Shown here: positions 1-5,725 of the stretch, piece by piece
Layout: each line of letters starts with the position of its first letter
Numbering within the stretch: position 1 is the first letter of the stretch
Assembly: GCA_016782825.1 (NCBI GenBank)
Contig: JADHXT010000163.1
Span: 1-7,567, forward strand
From: Candidatus Brocadiia bacterium
GTDB lineage: Bacteria; Planctomycetota; PUPC01; DSUN01
DNA: 7,567 bases
Direction of reading: 5' to 3'
The notes under the pieces: model-generated
Told to the model about the DNA's origin: nothing
The model's input: the letters and a program-made list of their open reading frames with translations, nothing else
Database searches by the model: none
Translations under genes and position numbers: made by a program

Positions 1-2778
1 ACCTACAAGGCCGGCGGCATCGGCCTCGGCACGTGGAGCACCCAGGCGGAATACAAGGACGTCTCGGTCACTACACTCGACGGCCGGAAGCTCTACGGCG
101 CCAGCAAGATGGAGCTGGCCGATGCGGCGCTCGATGCCCTTGGCGCCAGCGGCGCGGGCTTGCGGAAGGCGTTCGACGGTCTCCGCACGGCCGGCGCAAA
201 GCCCGACGACCCGCGCTGGAACGCGCTCTACCAGCGGGTGGCCAAGCGACGCGACCTCGTCCGCGACGCCAAGGCGCAGCTTGCCGCGCTCGACTTCCCG
301 GCGGCGCGGGCCTCGCTGCTGGAGCTTGCCGAGCGATGGCCCGAGGCGCGCGACAGGGCGCAGGCGCTGCTCGAGCGGCTCGCTGGCCACGAGAAGCAGG
401 CGGCCGCCCTCGAGGCCGCGCTCGCCAAGGGCGCGCCGCTCGACGCGCGCGCCATCGAGGCCGCGCAGAGCTGCCTCCAGCAGGTGACCGACCTCCGCCG
501 CAGCATGTACATCCCCCGCTGCCCGTCCATCGCCTTCCTCAAGCGCCAGGCCTTCGGCCGACACGGCACCAACGGCACCATGCACGCGCGCGTCCACGGC
601 GTGGGCTCGGCCCTCTGCGTGCTCGACCCCCGCAGGCCCGACGCCGGCCCCAAGACCATCTTCGACGACCCCCAGGGCTTCATCTTCGACATGAGCCCGT
701 CATACGACGCCACCAGGCTCGTCTTCGCCTACAAGAAAGACGTGCCCAAGCGCCAGGACTCCTTCCACATCTACGAGATCAACGTGGACGGCACGGGCCT
801 GCGGCAGCTTACCCAGGGCCGCTTCCACGACTTCAGCCCCGCGTATCTGCCCGACGGCCGCATCGTGTTCAACTCCACCCGCGTCGAGAGCTTCTCGTTG
901 TGTCAGGACTTCCTGGCCGCGGCGCTCTACGTCATCGACGGCGATGGCAGCCACCTCCGCCGCCTCGAATACAACACCCTGTGCGACCAGACGCCCTTCG
1001 TCATGGACGACGGCTCCGTGCTCTTCAGCCGATGGGAATACCAGGACAAGAATATCTTCTGCACCCAGGCCCTCTGGACGATCAACCCCGACGGCAGCCG
1101 CCTCCAGCTCTTCTACGGCAACACCCTCACCATCCCCAACTCGATCTACGGCGCCAAGCAGTTCCCCGGCACCAAGCGGCTCGTGTGTGTGATGGCCGCC
1201 CATCATCATCCGCCCTACGGCGCGGTGGCGATCATCGACCGCAGCCTCGGGCACGAAAACGTCGCCGGCATCCGCAACATCACCCCCGAGGTGCCCTACA
1301 CCCCCACCGTGGGCAAGCACTGGCGCGAGACGAGCTGGGGGCCGGGCGACAGGCTCTACCGCTGGTCATACACCGACCCCCATCCCGTCGCCAGCGACCT
1401 CATGGTCGTCTCCTACGGCGGGCCGATGAAGGGGGGGCCGCAGCGCTACCGCCTTTTCCTCATGGACACCGAAGGCGCCAAGGTGCCCCTCTACGACGAC
1501 CCGAAGACCTCGTGCTTCAACGCCGTGCCCCTCCAGCCGCGGCCCGCGCCACACCGCGTGGCCGGCCACCTGCCCGAGAAGGCGGCCGGCGAGGGCCGCT
1601 TCTTCGTGTTCGACATCTACCAGGGGCTCCTCGGCGCCGGCGTGCAGCGCGGCCAGGTGAAAGCCATCCGCGTCATGTCGCAGCTCCCCAAGAAATACAA
1701 CACCGAGGGGCCGCGCTACTCCGACCACTACCCCGCCATCGGCGAGGGCACCTACTACGTGAAACACAACTACGGCACCGTGCCCGTGGCCGCCAACGGC
1801 GCGGCCTACTTCACCGCCCCCGCCGGCGTCGAGCTCTACTTCCAGGCCCTCGACGCGCGCGGCAAAGAGATCCGCCGCATGGGCACCATCACCCAGATTA
1901 CCGATGGCGAGACCCAAAGCTGCATCGGCTGCCACGAAGACCGCTCCAGCACTCCGTCCATGAGCCATCCCGGATGGGCACGCCTCAAAAGCCCGCCCGA
2001 CCGCATCCAGGCCCCCGCCTGGGGCGCCGGGCCGGTGGACTTCGTGCAGCAGGTGCAGCCCGTGCTGGACAAGTATTGCGTGAAGTGCCACAGCGGCGCC
2101 GCCCCGCCCAAGGGCGTCGACCTTTCGGGCGACAAGACCCGCCTCTTCAGCATGGCCTTCGAGACCCTCGTCTTCCGCCCCGGCCTCGTGGCCCGCTACC
2201 ACATCAACCCCGGCCCCACCGGCAACTTCCCCGCCCTCGGCAGCGGCTCCTGGGTGAGCGGCCTCACCAAGAGGATCGAGAGCAAGCACTCGAAGGTGGA
2301 TATGGACGACGACGGCCGCCGCCGCATCTACACCTGGATCGACGCCAACGTGCCCTACTACAGCACGTGGGACATGAGCCGCCCCCACACCTTCGGCGGA
2401 CGCGACACGTGGCTCGCCCGCGGCAACAAGCCCCGCCCCTGGTTCGCCGAGTTCCAGAAGGCCCACGCCGCCGCCTTCCAGCAGACGGCGGGCGAGATCA
2501 AGAAGGGGCGGCGCGGCCGCATTGCCAACGTGGGGCATGCCGACATCAACCTCACCCACCCCGCGTGGAGCCGCGTGCTCACCCGCCATCTGGCCAAGAG
2601 CGCCGGCGGCGCCGCCGACGACAAGAATGCCCTCTTCAAGACCACGGCCGACCCGCGCCACCAGGCCATCCTGGCCGCCATCGAGAAGGGCAAGGCCGCG
2701 CTCCTCGCCAAGCCGCGCATGGACATGCCCGGCGCTGTCGCCATCCCCCAGCAGCGCGACTTCGGCAAGACGTTCTAG
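1..2778 (+). CDS. HzsA-like dihaem c-type cytochrome with beta-propeller, N-terminally fused to a beta-sandwich domain (5' partial)
   Basis: Frame 1 is open from the first base, so the gene begins upstream; the ATG at 109 is internal. Numbering from the first codon, residues 1-32 (GGIGLGTWSTQAEYKDVSVT) look like the last strands of a concanavalin/LamG-like domain, as in DUF1080 or GH51-type proteins. Residues about 37-165 are Ala/Leu/Arg-rich and helical, TPR-like. About 175-560 form a TolB/HzsA-like beta-propeller with strand motifs such as DGTGLRQLTQG and LPDGRIVFNSTR, plus the AHHHPPYGA motif at 400. Two c-type haem sites follow: CIGCHED at 641-645 and CVKCH at 693-697, the latter in a planctomycete-type cytochrome segment (VQPVLDKYC). 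The end has the family-like TWIDANVPYYSTWD and FGGRDTW motifs. The protein is probably exported, since haem is attached in the periplasm, but the signal peptide lies outside the window. HzsA makes hydrazine with partner subunits; none are seen here, so hydrazine synthesis is unlikely and the substrate is unknown. Assignment to the HzsA-like family is firm; the upstream domain is less certain. Confidence 0.88.
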   Translation, partial: TYKAGGIGLGTWSTQAEYKDVSVTTLDGRKLYGASKMELADAALDALGASGAGLRKAFDGLRTAGAKPDDPRWNALYQRVAKRRDLVRDAKAQLAALDFPAARASLLELAERWPEARDRAQALLERLAGHEKQAAALEAALAKGAPLDARAIEAAQSCLQQVTDLRRSMYIPRCPSIAFLKRQAFGRHGTNGTMHARVHGVGSALCVLDPRRPDAGPKTIFDDPQGFIFDMSPSYDATRLVFAYKKDVPKRQDSFHIYEINVDGTGLRQLTQGRFHDFSPAYLPDGRIVFNSTRVESFSLCQDFLAAALYVIDGDGSHLRRLEYNTLCDQTPFVMDDGSVLFSRWEYQDKNIFCTQALWTINPDGSRLQLFYGNTLTIPNSIYGAKQFPGTKRLVCVMAAHHHPPYGAVAIIDRSLGHENVAGIRNITPEVPYTPTVGKHWRETSWGPGDRLYRWSYTDPHPVASDLMVVSYGGPMKGGPQRYRLFLMDTEGAKVPLYDDPKTSCFNAVPLQPRPAPHRVAGHLPEKAAGEGRFFVFDIYQGLLGAGVQRGQVKAIRVMSQLPKKYNTEGPRYSDHYPAIGEGTYYVKHNYGTVPVAANGAAYFTAPAGVELYFQALDARGKEIRRMGTITQITDGETQSCIGCHEDRSSTPSMSHPGWARLKSPPDRIQAPAWGAGPVDFVQQVQPVLDKYCVKCHSGAAPPKGVDLSGDKTRLFSMAFETLVFRPGLVARYHINPGPTGNFPALGSGSWVSGLTKRIESKHSKVDMDDDGRRRIYTWIDANVPYYSTWDMSRPHTFGGRDTWLARGNKPRPWFAEFQKAHAAAFQQTAGEIKKGRRGRIANVGHADINLTHPAWSRVLTRHLAKSAGGAADDKNALFKTTADPRHQAILAAIEKGKAALLAKPRMDMPGAVAIPQQRDFGKTF

Positions 2779-2840
2779 CCCGCTTCACTCTCCCAAGCGG
2801 CGGGGGGAAGATCTCACGCAGAAGCCGCCGAGGGAGAGCC

Positions 2841-2963
2841 GAGGGAACCACAGATGAACACGGATGGACACAGATAAGAGAAGAGCATCACGAATGAAAC
2901 GAATACGCGAATCAGACGAGTGAAGAAGGGGATCAGGGTGGCTGACGCCCGGCCCGGGCCACC
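2841..2963 (+). repeat. 123-bp inverted repeat, left copy
   Basis: Aligned by eye without gaps to the reverse complement of 4794-4916: about 106 of 123 positions match (roughly 86%). It opens GAGGGAACCACAGATG, continues with three 10-bp units (CACAGATGAA, CACGGATGGA, CACAGATAAG at 2849-2878), a stretch of ACGAAT-type motifs, then AGGGGATCAGGGTGGCTGAC. It ends in a hairpin with stem GGTGGC (2937-2942) and GCCACC (2958-2963). Similar ACAGATGAACACGGATGA sequences are, from memory, common intergenic repeats in environmental bacterial genomes; their function is not known to me. Confidence 0.88.
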
Positions 2964-2978
2964 ACACCGTTCCCACAG

Positions 2979-3014
2979 GTCCTATCTGTCCTATCCGTCC
3001 TGTCGGTCCTATGG
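2979..3014 (+). repeat. 9-bp tandem repeat, four units
   Basis: Four adjacent 9-mers follow the consensus GTCCTATCN: GTCCTATCT (2979), GTCCTATCC (2988), GTCCTGTCG (2997) and GTCCTATGG (3006). The array starts 15 bp after the left 123-bp repeat and has no counterpart next to the right copy. It is non-coding. The units are far too short and spacer-free to be a CRISPR array. Confidence 0.8.
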
Positions 3015-3108
3015 CCTTCGCCCGACCTCACGCAGAGCAAGAGGCATGGGCCTGGTCGATCCGAGTGCGCTGTTGTGGGTGTCCTTCCTTCCCGTGCCCG
3101 GCGATGCC

Positions 3109-3137
3109 TTGACATGCCCGCGCCGCAGTGATACGTT
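3109..3137 (+). promoter_or_regulatory. Sigma70-type promoter for the 3190 gene
   Basis: A perfect -35 TTGACA (3109-3114) is followed after 17 nt by TACGTT (3132-3137) as the -10. Transcription would start near 3144, giving an untranslated leader of about 45 nt. The same architecture, including a TACG-type -10, occurs upstream of the porin gene at 6658. Confidence 0.65.
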
Positions 3138-3175
3138 GCTTTGTGTCCACAGCAGTCAACACGATGTTTGGGGGT

Positions 3176-3181
3176 AGGAGG
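3176..3181 (+). promoter_or_regulatory. Shine-Dalgarno AGGAGG that decides the GTG start
   Basis: AGGAGG ends 8 nt before the GTG at 3190, which is ideal spacing. The in-frame TTG at 3184 lies only 2 nt after it and is too close to be used, so the gene is started at 3190. Confidence 0.75.
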
Positions 3182-3189
3182 AATTGAGA

Positions 3190-4533
3190 GTGAGGCGGGT
3201 CGTTCTCGGTGCCGCGATGGTCCTCGGTGCATGGAGCTTCGTACCCGTGCTAGTGGCGCCGAAGCCGGCTCTGGTGTACAACGCTCTGGGCATCGTGTTC
3301 CATTTCGACAGGAGCATGAGGGTAAGGGCGATCTCCATCCAGTCCGAGCTGCGTGAGTTCAGCGTCCCGGAGCTCCCGCCGCTGGAGCGCGCACGGGGCA
3401 CCAAGACCACAGCGAATGGTGGGTGCGGGTCCGTGCGCCCGGGAGAACATGACGTTCTGCCTGACGGAAATCATCTGAGCGGAGTTCTCAGCGGAGTCCT
3501 CACCGAAGATGGGAAGCTCGTTCTTCTCGGGGAATCCGTGCTACTTGATCAGCAGGACATACCCTTGCCCGGGTCTCGGGACGTGGCGGACCCGGGGTCG
3601 CCCAGCGGGACCAGCAGGCCTCCTGCCAACAGGATCGCTCCCGGTATGGGCTGTTGCGGGATTGTGCTTGGAGATTTGGAGAAGGCTGTGGCCAAGCTGC
3701 ACGGTGTTCCCACACGTCGCCTACGCTTCGGCAGGCTAGTCCAACTCGAATACCCCGAGTTGCTCGTTGTTCTACACAAGGGTCGCGTGGCTGTCGTGCA
3801 TCTGTGCAAGCAGCATGCTGTTACAGCAGAAGGCATCAGGATCGGTTCGGCCCGCAAGCAGGTCATTCGGGCCTATGGGTTCCCCGGGGTGGGCAGGACG
3901 CTTCATCCGGGCGATGGCGGGGCCGTCGTAGCGGCCGGATCTGAGGAGAACTATGTCATGGGAGGGAGCGGGTGGCTCGGCGTCGTGAGCGGCTCCGTAT
4001 TCCGGGGACTCGTGATCGCCCTTGTGCTGTGCATCTGCCTGCGCTGTGCTGTTTCTTGGCACATCTGTACAGTCCTGCCACTCGCGGCCATGGCTACCCT
4101 CGGTGGACACTTCCTCACAAGCGCCATCCGCGTTAGCGTGTGGATGAGCCCGTGGTGGTTGTGTCCCTGGCTGTTCACTCGCGAACAACTCCTCCGCGCG
4201 ATATGCGCCTTGGTCGCGGTCCTTGCGATGCTCATTTGGTCGCGCCTATTGGCACGGCCGCGCCTGGCGGTTGCATCTTCCCGGTTCATAATGTCCGCCT
4301 TCGGTGCGGCTGGCCTTGCGACCGCCGTTGGCGCCGTTGGGGAGTTGGCTGGCTGGGGAGGCTCACAGGCCGCTGTCTTCGACCAGACGCCGCTCGCACT
4401 AAGGGTGCTTCGGTCTCATACGGTTCCGAGCGGCATTGTGATCGTGTGTCTCGCTGTCGTGGCATCGCAGGCGAGGAGCTGGTGGGAAGCAACGTTTCCC
4501 TGTGGCTCAGGGGGCACCATCCGTGGTTTTTGA
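3190..4533 (+). CDS. Membrane protein of unknown function with two BamE/SmpA-like motifs
   Basis: I do not recognise this 447-aa protein as a named family. Residues 4-24 are hydrophobic, a signal anchor or signal peptide. The soluble part has two copies of a G-x3-G-x(5)-V-x4-G-x-P pattern: GIVLGDLEKAVAKLHGVP (157-174) and GIRIGSARKQVIRAYGFP (215-232). Strand-like segments lie between them (LLVVLHKGRVAVVHL). This resembles a duplicated BamE/SmpA-like alpha-beta fold, where a helix follows the first glycines. The last 180 residues hold four or five hydrophobic segments (about 270-290, 292-312, 334-354, 366-388, 412-428) and a Trp/Pro-rich turn at 318-327 (WMSPWWLCPW). Start: GTG with AGGAGG 8 nt upstream and a promoter at 3109. 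Codon use is clearly less GC-biased at third positions than in the neighbours (AGG, ATA, CTA and GTT occur freely), and inverted repeats flank the gene. That suggests separate ancestry. It appears monocistronic. Confidence 0.7.
   Translation: MRRVVLGAAMVLGAWSFVPVLVAPKPALVYNALGIVFHFDRSMRVRAISIQSELREFSVPELPPLERARGTKTTANGGCGSVRPGEHDVLPDGNHLSGVLSGVLTEDGKLVLLGESVLLDQQDIPLPGSRDVADPGSPSGTSRPPANRIAPGMGCCGIVLGDLEKAVAKLHGVPTRRLRFGRLVQLEYPELLVVLHKGRVAVVHLCKQHAVTAEGIRIGSARKQVIRAYGFPGVGRTLHPGDGGAVVAAGSEENYVMGGSGWLGVVSGSVFRGLVIALVLCICLRCAVSWHICTVLPLAAMATLGGHFLTSAIRVSVWMSPWWLCPWLFTREQLLRAICALVAVLAMLIWSRLLARPRLAVASSRFIMSAFGAAGLATAVGAVGELAGWGGSQAAVFDQTPLALRVLRSHTVPSGIVIVCLAVVASQARSWWEATFPCGSGGTIRGF
3478..3501 (+). 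repeat. 12-bp tandem duplication inside the gene
   Basis: AGCGGAGTTCTC is followed directly by AGCGGAGTCCTC, encoding the repeated peptide SGVLSGVL. The duplication is in frame and keeps the gene open, so it looks like a small replication slippage event in the soluble domain. Confidence 0.7.
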
Positions 4534-4547
4534 CAGTACCCACCAAC

Positions 4548-4558
4548 GTGCCAGGCAC
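4548..4558. repeat. Short palindrome GTGCCAGGCAC
   Basis: An 11-bp perfect dyad (GTGCC-A-GGCAC) lies 15 bp after the 4533 stop. GGTGCCTGGCACC-like palindromes recur in intergenic repeats of many environmental bacteria, recalled rather than searched here. There is no T-run, so it is not called a terminator. Confidence 0.4.
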
Positions 4559-4710
4559 CTTGCGGAAACGGCAGCAGACGGAGGCCCTGCGTGACGGTCA
4601 GAATGAGCCGATGGTCCATCAGGACGGACGGGCGTGTTGGGGGTGTGCGTTCCGCGCGCGTGCGCGTGGCCTGCGGGCGTTTCTGCTCTGTGCCTCTGCG
4701 GTGCTCTCAT

Positions 4711-4751
4711 CCCTGGATTCAAGGCGGCGTCGTGCCGCCGCAGTCCAAGGG
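4711..4751. repeat. 41-nt GC-rich imperfect hairpin
   Basis: The core is a perfect stem, GGCGGC (4723-4728) and GCCGCC (4734-4739), around the loop GTCGT. The outer arms CCCTGGATT (4711-4719) and AGTCCAAGGG (4742-4751) also pair with one bulge. No T-run follows on either side, so it is more likely a dispersed repeat or RNA-stability element than a classical intrinsic terminator. It lies about 180 nt after the membrane-protein stop. Confidence 0.6.
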
Positions 4752-4817
4752 CTGACGCACGTCGTGATGCACCTTCCGCCGCTCAGCACGGCGGGTGGCC
4801 GGGGAAGTGCGTCAGCC
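4750..4817. repeat. 11-bp inverted repeat pair
   Basis: GGCTGACGCAC (4750-4760) and GTGCGTCAGCC (4807-4817) are exact reverse complements separated by 46 bp. The right arm lies inside the 123-bp repeat. The left arm overlaps the end of the 41-nt hairpin, so the two repeat elements share sequence and may have combined. Confidence 0.65.
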
Positions 4818-4916
4818 ACCCTGATCCCCTTCTCTATTCGTCCCATTCGTCCATTCGTGTCATTCGTGATGATCTTCTCCGATCTGTGTTCATCCGTGTT
4901 CATCTGTGGTTCCCTC
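4794..4916 (-). repeat. 123-bp inverted repeat, right copy
   Basis: Read on the minus strand from 4916 to 4794, this matches the left copy (2841-2963) at about 106 of 123 positions. The GGTGGC/GCCACC terminal stem (4794-4799 and 4815-4820) is identical in both copies, while its loop has diverged. On the + strand it shows four ATTCGT motifs at 4836, 4845, 4853 and 4862. No target-site duplication is visible outside the two copies. Confidence 0.88.
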
Positions 4917-4933
4917 CTCCTGCCTGGCCCGGA

Positions 4934-4968
4934 GGGCGGTTGACATCCGCCCGTCCGCGCGCCAGAAT
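4934..4968 (+). promoter_or_regulatory. Sigma70-type promoter with dyad over the -35, for the DUF1080 operon
   Basis: TTGACA (4940-4945) is followed after 17 nt by CAGAAT (4963-4968), matching four of six -10 consensus positions. Transcription would begin near 4975, about 48 nt before the start codon. The -35 sits in the centre of a perfect dyad, GGGCGG (4934-4939) and CCGCCC (4947-4952), around TTGACAT. This could be an operator, though GC-rich dyads also arise by chance in such a genome. Confidence 0.6.
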
Positions 4969-5007
4969 CGTGCGCGTGGCTCGGAGGCCCGTATCCGTCA
5001 TTCCGCC

Positions 5008-5015
5008 AAAGGAGG
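5008..5015 (+). promoter_or_regulatory. Shine-Dalgarno AAAGGAGG of the DUF1080 gene
   Basis: AAAGGAGG ends 7 nt before the ATG at 5023. It fixes this start over the longer in-frame reading that opens at 4906. Confidence 0.75.
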
Positions 5016-5022
5016 CACGACC

Positions 5023-5676
5023 ATGACCCGCCGCTTCTATCTCGTGTTGGGTGTTCTTGCGTTCGCCTTTACCTGCACGACCGTGTGTCGCGCCGCCACG
5101 CCCGGCGAGGGGGGTACATGGAAGCCGCTGTGGGACGGCAAGTCCCTGGCCGGCTGGCACAAGCAGGGCGGCGGCACGTGGGAGATTCAGGACGGCGTGC
5201 TCGCGGGCCGCAACGTGCGCACCGAGCCGCGCCACGGCCACCTGATCACCGACAAGCCGCTGAAGGATTTCACCATCCGCCTGAAGTACAAGCCCGCGAA
5301 GGGCAACAGCGGCTTCTACTTCCGCGTGAAGGAGGTGGGCGGCAACGTGGGCGTCCACGGCTTCCAGAGCGAGATCGACCCGCAGGTGAGCCCCGGCGGC
5401 CTCTACGAGACCGGCGGCCGCGGCTGGGTGGCCCAGCCCACCGCCGAGTTTGTGAAGAAGCACTTCAAGCCCGGCCAGTGGAACGAGATGATCGTCTCCG
5501 CCCACGGCACCCACATCGTCACCTTCATCAACGGCGCCCAGAGCGTGGAGCTGAAGAACGACACCAAGAGCCGGCGCGAGGGCCACATCGCGCTCCAGCT
5601 CCATGGCGGCGCGGACGTGGAGGTCTACTTCAAGGACATCGAGATTCTCGACGAGAGCGTCGCGCGAAAGAAATGA
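5023..5676 (+). CDS. Secreted DUF1080 / 3-keto-disaccharide hydrolase family protein
   Basis: This 217-aa protein belongs to the PF06439 (DUF1080) beta-sandwich family, some members of which cleave 3-keto-glycosides made by oxidation of sugars at C3. Residues 1-24 form a signal peptide (basic MTRR, hydrophobic core, probable cleavage after VCRA) with no lipobox. The family motif W-x3-WDGKSLAGW is at 33-45, GNSGFYFR at 94-101, SEIDP at 116-120, and GQWNEMIVSAHGTHIVTFING from 151, ending in the YFKDIEIL strand. It is a single, complete domain of usual length, exported to the periplasm or surface. The ATG is chosen because AAAGGAGG lies 7 nt upstream and the signal peptide begins there; an open extension back to 4906 runs through a repeat and the promoter. 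The ADH synthase gene follows after 49 nt, probably in the same transcript. Family assignment is firm; the substrate is unknown, and some DUF1080 domains may only bind sugar. Confidence 0.88.
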   Translation: MTRRFYLVLGVLAFAFTCTTVCRAATPGEGGTWKPLWDGKSLAGWHKQGGGTWEIQDGVLAGRNVRTEPRHGHLITDKPLKDFTIRLKYKPAKGNSGFYFRVKEVGGNVGVHGFQSEIDPQVSPGGLYETGGRGWVAQPTAEFVKKHFKPGQWNEMIVSAHGTHIVTFINGAQSVELKNDTKSRREGHIALQLHGGADVEVYFKDIEILDESVARKK

Positions 5677-5725
5677 GCGCGTGATGCGCGATTCGAACAA
5701 CGGCACGCCACAGGAAGGAATCCTC

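Larger units (their letters stand above)
2779..3189. other. Intergenic region with repeats and a promoter, no gene
   Basis: These 411 bases hold no credible gene. They contain one copy of a 123-bp dispersed repeat, a 9-bp tandem repeat, two short CACGCAGA-type motifs (near 2814 and 3027) and the promoter and ribosome site of the next gene. Downstream of the 2778 stop, CGGCGG (2798-2803) could pair with CCGCCG (2825-2830), but the loop is 21 nt and no T-run follows, so no terminator is called. Confidence 0.7.
4534..5022. other. Intergenic repeat cluster and promoter, no gene
   Basis: These 489 bases hold no gene with coding character. In order they contain a short palindrome (4548), a segment of unassigned sequence (4560-4680), a GCCTCTGCGG-type motif near 4692, a strong hairpin (4711-4751), an 11-bp inverted repeat pair (4750-4760 and 4807-4817), the inverted 123-bp repeat (4794-4916), and the promoter and ribosome site of the DUF1080 gene. 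Confidence 0.7.

Noticed and set aside
1366..2661. A 431-codon open frame on the - strand
   Set aside because: Its Gly/Ala/Val/His-rich translation mirrors the coding strand; no motif or ribosome site supports it.
2798..2830. Intrinsic terminator after the cytochrome gene
   Set aside because: A 6-bp stem with a 21-nt loop and no T-run is not convincing.
33..2897. A 954-codon open frame on the + strand overlapping the cytochrome gene
   Set aside because: It is the second-frame shadow of a GC-rich gene: the translation is Arg/Pro/His-rich, has no domain, and the true frame carries the haem and propeller motifs.
2979..3014. CRISPR-like array
   Set aside because: The units are contiguous 9-mers with no spacers.
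3184..3189. TTG at 3184 as start of the membrane gene
   Set aside because: It is only 2 nt after AGGAGG; the GTG at 3190 has an 8-nt spacing.
2841..4916. Insertion sequence
   Set aside because: The enclosed gene has no transposase motif, and no target-site duplication is seen at the repeat edges.
4140..4943. A 267-codon + strand frame spanning the end of the membrane gene and the repeats
   Set aside because: It runs through the hairpin and the 123-bp repeat, has no ribosome site, and its translation contains the repeat-derived SVFICGS type peptide.
4906..5022. N-terminal extension of the DUF1080 gene
   Set aside because: The extension covers the repeat end and promoter; the signal peptide and ribosome site mark 5023.
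5603..5725. Earlier in-frame starts for the ADH synthase
   Set aside because: They overlap or abut the DUF1080 gene and add residues absent in the family; 5726 has AAGGA at 6 nt.
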